In this document: in pieces, positions 9,436-17,080 of the stretch
Numbering within the stretch: position 1 is the stretch's first letter
Layout: every line of letters starts with the position of its first letter
NCBI GenBank assembly: GCA_035690485.1
Contig: DASSKL010000066.1
Span: 1 to 64,000 of the forward strand
Direction: 5' to 3'
From: Mycobacteriales bacterium
GTDB taxonomy: Bacteria > Actinomycetota > Actinomycetes > JAFAQI01 > DASSKL01
Length of the DNA: 64,000 nucleotides
Position numbers and translations under genes: made by a program
The notes under the pieces: generated by a model
The model's input: the letters and a program-made list of their open reading frames with translations, nothing else
What the model was told of the DNA's origin: nothing
The model's database searches: none

Positions 9436-11348
9436 GGCGCGAGTCCCAGCGCCAGCCGCCGGCCTTCCAGCACGGCCTCGTAGACCGATCGGGGCGACAC
9501 CGCATCGCCGGCCCGGGGCTGTGACTCGTCGGCCTGCCACAGCGTGTCGTCGGGCCGCCGGTAGCCCGCGTCGACGACCACGGCGGCCTTCACGTCTCGC
9601 GGCTCCCCGGTGAACGTGTCGGTGACCGTCGCGGTCGCCGCGTCGACGCGTCGGAGCACCGACCGCTTCTCCAGCGCCACGCCGGCCTGGTGCAGCCGGG
9701 TGTGCGCGACCGCCAGGTCGCCGGTGCGCGACAGCTGCTGCCCGACGATGAGGTCGGGGGTGAGGAAGGAGACCTCTTTGCCTTGCGCGGCAAGGAGTTC
9801 GGCGACGCTGATGCCGATCGGGCCGCCGATCGGGTCCCACACGGCCACCGGCCCGTCGGGGACTTCGGCCCCCGCGAGGAGGTCGTCGGCGTCCACGACG
9901 GTTGCGTCGTCGGCCGCCTCGTAGCGCCGCGCGCCGGGCCGGCTGCCGGTGCACAGGAGCACCGGCCCGCCGTGCGCGGCGACGCTCTCAGCGGTCGCCT
10001 CGGTGCCCGTGTCGATGCGTACGCCGATCCGCCGGCACTCCGCGTCGAGCCAGTCGGCCAGGGCGGCGAGCCGCTCGCGCCCGGCGCCCGCGGCCGCGGC
10101 CCGCAGCATCCCCCCGGTGCGGGCGGCGCGCTCGACGAGGTGAACGGTATGGCCGGCGAGCGCCGCGACCCGGGCGGCTTCGAGCCCGGCCGGGCCGGCC
10201 CCGACCACGAGCACCTCGGCCGGCGCGGCGGTCGCGACGCCGACAGGGGGGTCCTCCCACTCGTGGCCGCTCGACGGCTCGCCGACGCAGGAGACGATCG
10301 GGTTGCGGGCGTCGCGCACCTGGCAGGCCTGGTTGCAGAGGATGCAGGGCCGCACCTGCTCGGGGATGCCGGCGGTGATCTTCGCGCCGAGGTCGGGGTC
10401 GGCGATCTGCGCCCGGGTCATCTCGACGAGGTCGGCATGCTCGAGTGCCTGCTCCGCCATCGCCGGGTCGACGATCGAGCCCTGGGCGACGACCGGCAGG
10501 TCCGCTGGCAGCGCCGCGCGCAGCGCGTGCGCGAGCGGCAGGTTGAACCCCGGCGGCACGTGCCCGTCGGGCCGCGTGGCCCACGCCGTGTAGATCGAGC
10601 CGCGCACCGCGACCACGTAGTCGAGGTGCTCCGCGAGCGACCTGGCGATCTCGACCGACATCTCCGGCGTGATGCCGGCCCACGGGGCGAGCTCGTCGCA
10701 GGACAGCCGCAGCCCGACCACGGCGTCGCCCGCGGCGGCGCGCACGGCGGCCAAGACCTCGCGGGCGAAGCGTTGCCGGTCCTCGCCGTAGGCGTCTGCG
10801 CGCAGGTTCGTCAGGCCCGACAGGAACTGCCGCACCAGGCTGAACTGCCCCGCGTTGACCTCGACCCCGTCGCAGCCGGCGGCCACGGCCAGCCGGGTCG
10901 CGTGCGCGAACCCCTCGACGACCGCCGCGACGTCGTCGTGCTCCATCTCCTTCGGCGTCTCGCGGGTTGCCACGTCGGGGACCGGGGACGGCGCCCACAG
11001 CGGCGCCTGACTGTGGGCCGACGAGCCCTGCCCGCCCGCGTGCCCGAGGGCGGCGACGACTAGGACGCCGTCGTCGTGGCAGGTGCGCGCGACCGCGGCC
11101 CAGCCCTCAGCGCAGTCGGTTGCCAGGGGCGCACGCTCGTAGGGCCAGTCGGACGGGTGTACCGAGGCCGTCTCGGTGACGATGACGCCCGCGCCGCCGA
11201 CCGCGCGGCGCCGGTAGTAGGAGACGTGCCGGTCGGAGATCTCGCGGCGGCGCGCGAGGTTGGTCTCGTGCGGCCCGAACATCAGCCGGTTGCGGGCATC
11301 GCGGGTGGCGCCGTGACGGCCGAGCGTCACGGGCGAGGTCAAGGTCAC
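9432..11348 (-). CDS. Mycofactocin-associated FadH/OYE-family oxidoreductase (second, more diverged copy)
   Basis: 638-aa FMN/4Fe-4S/FAD oxidoreductase of the same architecture as its downstream neighbour. It has a TIM barrel with VRQFLSGLTNLRADAYG, a cluster motif CILCNQAC plus a Cys 11 residues later (about 333-352), and the FAD motif VLVVGAGPAGLEAA near 378. The usual YGGSLENR segment of the barrel is shortened to YGEDRQR, which marks it as a distinct subtype. The GTG at 11348 overlaps the mftC stop (GTGA). It occupies the place where mftD normally sits. Substrate and redox partner are unknown; the etf/fix genes downstream are the obvious candidates. Confidence 0.88.
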   Translation of the reverse strand: MTLTSPVTLGRHGATRDARNRLMFGPHETNLARRREISDRHVSYYRRRAVGGAGVIVTETASVHPSDWPYERAPLATDCAEGWAAVARTCHDDGVLVVAALGHAGGQGSSAHSQAPLWAPSPVPDVATRETPKEMEHDDVAAVVEGFAHATRLAVAAGCDGVEVNAGQFSLVRQFLSGLTNLRADAYGEDRQRFAREVLAAVRAAAGDAVVGLRLSCDELAPWAGITPEMSVEIARSLAEHLDYVVAVRGSIYTAWATRPDGHVPPGFNLPLAHALRAALPADLPVVAQGSIVDPAMAEQALEHADLVEMTRAQIADPDLGAKITAGIPEQVRPCILCNQACQVRDARNPIVSCVGEPSSGHEWEDPPVGVATAAPAEVLVVGAGPAGLEAARVAALAGHTVHLVERAARTGGMLRAAAAGAGRERLAALADWLDAECRRIGVRIDTGTEATAESVAAHGGPVLLCTGSRPGARRYEAADDATVVDADDLLAGAEVPDGPVAVWDPIGGPIGISVAELLAAQGKEVSFLTPDLIVGQQLSRTGDLAVAHTRLHQAGVALEKRSVLRRVDAATATVTDTFTGEPRDVKAAVVVDAGYRRPDDTLWQADESQPRAGDAVSPRSVYEAVLEGRRLALGLAP

Positions 11349-12457
11349 GGCCGGCGGCGGGAGATGGTCACCGGCACCGGGCGGGAGTGGCCCGGCCCGG
11401 AGACGGGGACCGCGTCCGCGCTCACGCCGGCGAGGGCGGCCTCGCCGTGGCCGTGGACGCACTCCGGGTCGGGGCCGTCGAGCGGCAGGCCGGTGAAGAA
11501 CTTCGCCGCCATGCAGCCGCCCTGGCAGGCGTCGTAGGAGCCGCAGGACGCGCAGGCGCCGGCGCTGGCCGGCTGGCGCAGCTCGGTGAACAGCTCCGAC
11601 TCGCGCCAGACCCGCGGGAAGCCGCCGTGCTCGCGCACGTTGCCGGCGCGGAACTGCTCGTGCAGCACGAACGGGCAGGCGTAGACGTCGCCGACGGGGT
11701 CGATCAGGCACACCACCCGGCCGGCGCCGCACAGGTTGAGGCCCGGGAGCGCCTCGCCGTAGGCCGACAGGTGGAAGAACGAGTCGCCGGTCAGCGTGTC
11801 GGGGTGGCCGAGCAGCCAGTCGTAGATCTGCCGCTGTTGGGCGGCGGTCGGGTGCAGGTCGGCCCAGCTGTCGGCGCCGCGGCCCGAGGGGCGCAGCCGG
11901 GTGATGCGCAGCTGCGCGCCGTAGGAGTCGGCGATCGCCCGGAAGCCGTCGAGCTGGTCGACGTTGTGCCGCGTCATCACCACGCTGATCTTGAACGGGC
12001 CGAAGCCCGCGGCCGCGAGGTTGTCCATCGCCCGCCGCGCGGTCGCGAACGATCCGTCGCCGCGGACCGCGTCGTTGGTGACTGCGTCGGCGCCGTCGAT
12101 GCTGATCTGCACGTCGAGGTAGTCGGTGTCGGCGAGCCGGCGGGCCTCCGCCGGGCCGATCCGCACCCCGTTGGTCGAGAACTTCACGCCGACCTTGCGC
12201 GCGACCGCGTGGTCGACGAGGTCGTAGAAGTCGGGTCGCACGGTCGGCTCGCCGCCGCCGATGTTGACGTAGAAGACCTGCATTGCGGCGAGGTCGTCGA
12301 TGACCCGCAGGCACTCGGCGGTCGTCAGCTCGCGCGGGTCGCGCCGGCCGGACGACGACAGGCAGTGCACGCAGGCGAGGTTGCAGGCGTAGGTGAGCTC
12401 CCAGGTGAGGCAGATGGGGGCGTCGAGGCCGCGCTTGAACTGCTCGGTCAGCGGCAC
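11345..12457 (-). CDS. mftC: Mycofactocin radical SAM maturase MftC
   Basis: Radical SAM/SPASM enzyme of 370 aa. MftC is known to oxidatively decarboxylate the C-terminal Tyr of MftA and crosslink it to the penultimate Val. The SAM-cluster motif is C25-x3-C29-x2-C32 (YACNLACVHC), followed by GGEPTVR. The SPASM region has CGAGRVVC, DVYACPF and CASCGSYDACQGGC. I chose the GTG at 12457, 13 nt after the mftB stop; in-frame upstream codons would lie inside mftB. MftC acts with MftB, encoded just before it. Confidence 0.96.
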   Translation of the reverse strand: MPLTEQFKRGLDAPICLTWELTYACNLACVHCLSSSGRRDPRELTTAECLRVIDDLAAMQVFYVNIGGGEPTVRPDFYDLVDHAVARKVGVKFSTNGVRIGPAEARRLADTDYLDVQISIDGADAVTNDAVRGDGSFATARRAMDNLAAAGFGPFKISVVMTRHNVDQLDGFRAIADSYGAQLRITRLRPSGRGADSWADLHPTAAQQRQIYDWLLGHPDTLTGDSFFHLSAYGEALPGLNLCGAGRVVCLIDPVGDVYACPFVLHEQFRAGNVREHGGFPRVWRESELFTELRQPASAGACASCGSYDACQGGCMAAKFFTGLPLDGPDPECVHGHGEAALAGVSADAVPVSGPGHSRPVPVTISRRRP

Positions 12458-12470
12458 GGCGGCAGTCGTC

Positions 12471-12764
12471 TCAGGCGGCAACGATGACCTCCGAGTCGAC
12501 CAGCGCGGCGAGCGCGCGCTCGTAGGCGGGCCACTGCGACTCCGGTACGCCGACCGCGACCAGCGCCTCGCGCGCGGTCGCCCGCTCGCCGAGCGCACGC
12601 ACGGCGGCCACCATGGTCGGGGTCTTGAGGAACGTGAGCCGGCGGTTGCCGTAGTGGTAGGCGAGGGCGCCGAACGGCTCCGGTCGCAGCGCGACCTGCG
12701 GGTTGAGCCGCCACGCGCGGTCGGCGTCGAACGGCGTCACGGCAGAGGTCAGTAGACGCCGCAC
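12471..12764 (-). CDS. mftB: Mycofactocin peptide chaperone MftB (RRE protein)
   Basis: Small protein of 97 aa, or 89 aa if the in-frame GTG at 12740 is used. MftB binds the MftA precursor and presents it to MftC. The conserved stretch AWRLNPQVALRPEPFGAL, followed by YHYGNRRLTFLKTPT, matches the MftB family. The longer start at GTG 12764 overlaps the mftA 3' end by 16 bp; the shorter start begins 8 nt after the mftA stop. Neither has a strong Shine-Dalgarno, so translational coupling to mftA is likely. Confidence 0.93.
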   Translation of the reverse strand: MRRLLTSAVTPFDADRAWRLNPQVALRPEPFGALAYHYGNRRLTFLKTPTMVAAVRALGERATAREALVAVGVPESQWPAYERALAALVDSEVIVAA

Positions 12765-12868
12765 ATGCCGTCGATCGAGACCTCTTCGACGAGCAGGTCC
12801 TCGACCACGGAGTCGTCGACCCCGTCGGGCACGTCGGCCTCGGTGACGGCGGCGGGTGCCTCGGCCAC
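12749..12868 (-). CDS. mftA: Mycofactocin precursor peptide MftA
   Basis: 39-residue ribosomal peptide ending in the diagnostic IDGMCGVY. The terminal Val-Tyr pair is the part known to be converted into premycofactocin. The body is acidic (VVEDLLVEEVS). The GTG start at 12868 has GGAGG with 8-nt spacing. It is first in the operon and overlaps or adjoins mftB. A -10-like TAGAGT on the minus strand (12916-12911) would give a short leader of about 35 nt. No mftR regulator gene is adjacent. Confidence 0.95.
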   Translation of the reverse strand: MAEAPAAVTEADVPDGVDDSVVEDLLVEEVSIDGMCGVY

Positions 12869-12961
12869 GGCTGGGTCCTCCCCGGTGTCGAAGTGCCGGT
12901 CGATGGCGTCACTCTAGCCAGCGCGCGCGGGCCCTCCGCAGTCGCCCTCTACCCTGCGGCC
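12869..12961. promoter_or_regulatory. Divergent promoter region between mftA and the carbonic anhydrase gene
   Basis: This 93-bp interval must hold the mft promoter and the carbonic anhydrase promoter. Minus strand: -10 candidate TAGAGT at 12916-12911, then a short leader with GGGGAGG before the mftA GTG. Plus strand: -10 candidate TACCCT at 12950-12955, ending 6 nt before the GTG at 12962, which is the spacing of a leaderless transcript. No clear operator palindrome is seen. Confidence 0.5.
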
Positions 12962-13462
12962 GTGACCAGTGAGCAGACATTTTCCGACATCCTGGCGGCC
13001 AACGAGACCTACGCGGCGGGCTTCGAGCTGCGTGGCCTGAGCGGCAAGGCGGCCAAGCGGCTGGCCGTGCTGACGTGCATGGACTCCCGCATCGACCCGC
13101 TCGGCATGCTCGGCCTGCAGCCCGGCGACGCCAAGCTGCTCCGCAACGCGGGCGCCAGGGTTACCGACGACGTGCTGCGGACGCTCGCGCTCGCGGCGTA
13201 CCTCCTCGACGTCGACCGCGTGATGGTCGTCGCGCACACCAACTGCGCGATGGCCAGCGGCACCGAGGACCAGATCCACGAGCGGATCGCCGCGGCGGGC
13301 GGGCCCGACACCCGCAGCCTACGGCTGCTCACGACGACCGACCAGGAGACGGCGCTGCGTCGCGACGTGCAGCGGCTGCGTTCCTGGCCCTACCTGTCGC
13401 GGGTCACGGTCGGCGGCTTCGTCTACGACGTGGACACCGGCCGCGTGCGCACGGTGTGCTGA
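12962..13462 (+). CDS. Beta-class carbonic anhydrase
   Basis: 166-aa enzyme interconverting CO2 and bicarbonate. Zinc ligands are C39 (with D41 and R43 in TCMDSRID), H92 and C95 (AHTNC). Size and motif spacing fit the short actinobacterial beta-CA group typified by Rv1284. I took the GTG at 12962 rather than the upstream in-frame codon because a TACCCT -10 box ends 6 nt before it, and the upstream segment is within the shared promoter. It converges with the secreted hydrolase gene. A link to mycofactocin is not evident. Confidence 0.9.
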   Translation: MTSEQTFSDILAANETYAAGFELRGLSGKAAKRLAVLTCMDSRIDPLGMLGLQPGDAKLLRNAGARVTDDVLRTLALAAYLLDVDRVMVVAHTNCAMASGTEDQIHERIAAAGGPDTRSLRLLTTTDQETALRRDVQRLRSWPYLSRVTVGGFVYDVDTGRVRTVC

Positions 13463-13466
13463 GCGG

Positions 13467-15797
13467 TCAGAGGCCGCTCGTGCCGTTCCAGCCCCACGAG
13501 AAGTAGGGCGGGCCACCGCACGGCAGGGTGACCGCGCCGCCGACGGCGAGGAAGTCGGCCTTCTGCTGCTGCCCGCAGGTGGCGCGCCGGGGCGCCTCGT
13601 GCGGATCCTCGCCGGACCGGTTGGGGATGTCGGCCGCGGGCGGCGGCTCGGTGCCGTGGTGGCCGGCGCTCGGCACGTTGCCCGCCGGCCCGCTGTCGAA
13701 GAGCACGATCGCAGAGCCCGGCCACGGTGTCGACGGGTCGAGCGCGGCGATGTCCCAGAACGGGTCGTGGTAGGGCGCGTAGCGCTGCGACACCAGCGGC
13801 GGGTAGGCGCCGCGGGCGCCGATCGTGCGCGCCTCGGTCTCCGCCGTGATGTTGGCGACCTGGTGGTCGCCGTAGGCCACCTGCAGCAGCACCTGGTGCG
13901 TCGGCGTGTCCGGCAGCCCGCCGGTCATGTGGGTCGCGTAGCCATCCGGGTCGGAGCGGTCCCACAACGTCTGGATCAGGTCGAGGATGAGCATCCGCTG
14001 CGACTGGTCCGGGTAGGCGTTGTCCAGGATCTGCGAGTAGCCGATCTGGTCGATGGCGCTGGTGGGGTCGGTCGGGTCGACCTTCGTCGGGTCGTACGCC
14101 GTCAGCGGCTGGGTGGCGACGTAGTCGCTGGAGCGCGGCAGCAGGATCGAGTAGTCCATGCCGGGCACCCCGAGCACGCAGCGGCGTACGTCCACCGACA
14201 CCGCGCAGACCGTGCCGCCGTAGATGCCGCCCTGGCTGTTGCCGTCGTAGAACGCCTGGCGGGTGTCGACGAACGTCTTGCCGCCCGGCCACTGGAACGC
14301 CGGGTTCGCCGCGAACCCCTGTGGGTGCACCATCAGCCGTGCCAGGTAGAGGAACGCGAGCTCGCCTTCCTGCACGCGGTCTGTCAGCAGCGGGAAGCGC
14401 GACAGGTCGTTGAGAGCGATGACCGCGTTGGGGATGTCGAACGACGCCATGCCGAACCAGTCGGTCGCGCAGTAGAGCATCCCGTGCTCGTCGGCCATCG
14501 TCTCCTGCGGGTCGGAGTTGACCTCGCCCGCGCTGCCGAACAGCCCGTGGCCGTACTCGACCGGCCGCAGCAGCTGATGGTCCTCGTAGGCAGTCCGCCC
14601 GACGTTGCAGATGAAGTTGGCGCTGTAGGTCTGTCCCGGCGTCTGCGTCGGTGTCGCGTCGGGGTTGCTGGGGTCCAGGGCGAACTGGGACGGTTCAGGG
14701 CAGGTGTCGAAGGTGCCCTGGGTGACCGTGTCGCACTTCACCGGCGGTTCGCAGGAGGCGGCGAGGTAGCACGGCACCGTGAAGTGGCCGGTGATCCGCC
14801 GCGCGATCTTCGGGTCCTGCGCGCGGCTGAGGTCGGTGACGGAGTCGACCGTGAAGGCGGGCGCGTGCCCCTCCACCTTGCCGTCGGCCAGCTTGGTGTC
14901 GCCGAGCTGGGCGAACGCGTCGTCGCGCATCGCGAGCAGCCGGCCGGTCACGTTCCTGGTGCTCGCGGTCGTGAAGTCCCAGGCCAGGTAGAGGTCGTGA
15001 CGGTCGACGCCGGCCTTGGCCAGCGTCGTGAACAGGTGCTCCATGTGCGCCCGCCGCGGGTCGCTCGCCGGTGCGGTGCCGTCGCGGTAGGAGGCGAACG
15101 CCGCCGGTGCCTCGGCGACGGTGCCGTCGTCGGTGACCAGGTGGCGCAGGGCGACGACGTAGCGGTGGCCGTCGGCGAGGTTCTCCGCGGGATGGATCAT
15201 CAGGTCCTGCCGCACCGACCCGACGGTGCCGGCGGGTAGCGCACCGTCCTCCTGGGTGTACTGGTCGATCTCGACCCATACCGGCCAGCGCCGTCCGGTC
15301 TCCTCGTCGAGGAGTACGACGCCGAGGTCCGGCTCCGCGTTCATCGCCAGGTCGGTCACCGGTGGCAGGCCGGAGGGGACGAGGTCGCTGTTCTTCGTCA
15401 TGCCGGGCACGACGGTGAGGATCTGCGCGCCGGCGCTGAAGCCGTCGCTGCGGTTCCACTCCTGCGGCTCGATCGGCTTTCCGGCGACGTTGCGCGGCAT
15501 GCCGAGCAGCGGCAGGTCGAGCCGTCGCCCGGTGGCGCTGGTCGGGTCCGGCCGGGTGAACCAGTCGTTGGGGTAGGGGAGCAGGCACTGCGCGGTGTCC
15601 AGCGGGTCGCAGCCCTGCAGGTTCGTCGGGTCGCCGCCATGGCCGGCCCAGCCGTCTCGTGGCGGGGCCACCCAGGGACCGTGGCCTCCGCTCCTGCCGT
15701 GACCTCCGTCTCGCCCGTGGCTGCCCGAGGACGCGACGGCGGGAGTCGCCACCGCGACCGCGATTGCGAGCAGGGACAGGACCAGCCGTCGAATCAT
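13467..15797 (-). CDS. Secreted alpha/beta-hydrolase-like protein
   Basis: Large exported protein (776 aa from this start). The signal peptide is MIRRLVLSLLAIAVAVATPAVAS, which decides the ATG at 15797; an in-frame ATG at 15875 would add 26 residues before it. The mature N-terminus is Gly/His-rich. The C-terminal half has a nucleophile-elbow-like DGNSQGGIYGG, a possible catalytic Asp near VLLQVAYGDHQV and a late His in AGHHGTEPP. The many paired cysteines fit an extracellular enzyme. I cannot name the substrate. It is divergent from the alcohol dehydrogenase gene. Confidence 0.75.
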   Translation of the reverse strand: MIRRLVLSLLAIAVAVATPAVASSGSHGRDGGHGRSGGHGPWVAPPRDGWAGHGGDPTNLQGCDPLDTAQCLLPYPNDWFTRPDPTSATGRRLDLPLLGMPRNVAGKPIEPQEWNRSDGFSAGAQILTVVPGMTKNSDLVPSGLPPVTDLAMNAEPDLGVVLLDEETGRRWPVWVEIDQYTQEDGALPAGTVGSVRQDLMIHPAENLADGHRYVVALRHLVTDDGTVAEAPAAFASYRDGTAPASDPRRAHMEHLFTTLAKAGVDRHDLYLAWDFTTASTRNVTGRLLAMRDDAFAQLGDTKLADGKVEGHAPAFTVDSVTDLSRAQDPKIARRITGHFTVPCYLAASCEPPVKCDTVTQGTFDTCPEPSQFALDPSNPDATPTQTPGQTYSANFICNVGRTAYEDHQLLRPVEYGHGLFGSAGEVNSDPQETMADEHGMLYCATDWFGMASFDIPNAVIALNDLSRFPLLTDRVQEGELAFLYLARLMVHPQGFAANPAFQWPGGKTFVDTRQAFYDGNSQGGIYGGTVCAVSVDVRRCVLGVPGMDYSILLPRSSDYVATQPLTAYDPTKVDPTDPTSAIDQIGYSQILDNAYPDQSQRMLILDLIQTLWDRSDPDGYATHMTGGLPDTPTHQVLLQVAYGDHQVANITAETEARTIGARGAYPPLVSQRYAPYHDPFWDIAALDPSTPWPGSAIVLFDSGPAGNVPSAGHHGTEPPPAADIPNRSGEDPHEAPRRATCGQQQKADFLAVGGAVTLPCGGPPYFSWGWNGTSGL

Positions 15798-15963
15798 GGG
15801 CGGCGACTTCGCCGCACCGACCGGATGTTCCTGCCCGCGGGGCGTGGCGGCAGGGGCGGCCGTCCGATCTGACATACGCGTCAGACCCGCCCTTTCGCAC
15901 GCTCACGTGCGGTGATAGGACCATGCCATCCGTTTCGGCAACCGAGGTCGATGGAGGCATCTG

Positions 15964-17076
15964 GTGAAGACGAGGGCAGCCGTGCTCAGGGGCACGGAGC
16001 GCGACTGGGACGTCGTCGAGATGGAGCTCGATCCCCCGAAGGCGGGCGAGGTGCTCCTGCGCTTCGTCGCGTCCGGCATGTGCCACTCCGACGAGCACCT
16101 TCGTACCGGCGACCTGCCGCCCTTCAAGTTCCCGATCGTCGGTGGTCACGAGGGCGCCGGCATCGTCGAAGAGGTCGGTCCGGGCGTCACCCGGCTGGCG
16201 AAGGGCGACCACGTCGTCACGTCGTTCCTGCCCTCGTGCGGGCACTGCCGCTGGTGCGCGACGGGCCACTCGAACCTGTGCGACCTGGGCGCCAACCTGC
16301 TCGCCGGCTGCCTGCCCGACGGCACCTACCGCTTCCACCTCGACGGCGAGGACGTCGGCGCGATGTGCATGCTGGGCACGTTCTCCAACCACGCGGTGGT
16401 CTCGGAGAACTCCGCCGTGAAGATCGCCGAGGACATGCCGCTCGACAAGGCCTGCCTCATCGGCTGCGGCGTGCCGACCGGTTTCGGCTCGGCGGTCAAG
16501 ACCGGCGGCGTCGAGGTCGGCGACACCGTCGTCATCTACGGCATCGGCGGCATCGGCATCAACTCGGTGCAGGGCGCGGCCCTCGCCGGTGCGCGCAACA
16601 TCATCGCCGTCGACCCGGTGGCCTTCAAGCGGGAGAAGGCCGAGGAGCTCGGCGCCACCCACTCCGCCAGCAGCGCCGAGGAGGCCGCCGCCATCGCGCT
16701 CGACGTCACCCAGGGTGTTGGCGCCGACAAGGCGATCGTGACCGCGGGTGTCGTCAACTCCGAGATCGTGCTCAACGCGTTCAACACGATCCGCAAGGCC
16801 GGCACGGTCGTCGTCACCGGCCTGGCCAACATGGAGCACAACCTCGAGATCCCGTCGTCGTTCCTCACCCTGTTCGAGAAGACGGTGAAGGGCTCGCTCT
16901 TCGGGTCCAGTGACCCGTTCGCCGACATCCCGAAGATGGTCGAGCTCTACCGGTCCGGTGACCTCAAGCTCGACGAGCTGATCACCAAGACCTACACGCT
17001 CGACCAGATCAACGAGGGCTACCAGGACATGCTCGACGGCAAGAACATCCGCGGCGTGATCCTGCACGACAGCTGA
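15964..17076 (+). CDS. Zinc-containing NDMA-type alcohol dehydrogenase (Rxyl_3153-like, mycofactocin-associated)
   Basis: Medium-chain dehydrogenase of 370 aa. Catalytic zinc ligands C40 and H62 (GGHEGAG), structural zinc cysteines 92, 95, 98 and 106 (PSCGHCRWCATGHSNLC), and the nucleotide motif YGIGGIGI are present. By recall it resembles the family around M. tuberculosis Rv3086 and Rxyl_3153, found only in mycofactocin-encoding species and thought to hold NAD tightly and need an external acceptor. The GTG start at 15964 has GGAGG about 8 nt upstream. The mft operon 3 kb away supports mycofactocin as its electron acceptor; this is inference. It is 4 bp from the MoxR-VWA gene. Confidence 0.88.
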   Translation: MKTRAAVLRGTERDWDVVEMELDPPKAGEVLLRFVASGMCHSDEHLRTGDLPPFKFPIVGGHEGAGIVEEVGPGVTRLAKGDHVVTSFLPSCGHCRWCATGHSNLCDLGANLLAGCLPDGTYRFHLDGEDVGAMCMLGTFSNHAVVSENSAVKIAEDMPLDKACLIGCGVPTGFGSAVKTGGVEVGDTVVIYGIGGIGINSVQGAALAGARNIIAVDPVAFKREKAEELGATHSASSAEEAAAIALDVTQGVGADKAIVTAGVVNSEIVLNAFNTIRKAGTVVVTGLANMEHNLEIPSSFLTLFEKTVKGSLFGSSDPFADIPKMVELYRSGDLKLDELITKTYTLDQINEGYQDMLDGKNIRGVILHDS

Positions 17077-17080
17077 GCTG

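Noticed and set aside
7477-9954. Longer open frame extending the first FadH/OYE gene to 9954
   Set aside because: The extra part lies inside the second OYE gene in another frame; the ATG at 9435 overlaps the preceding stop and starts the conserved domain.
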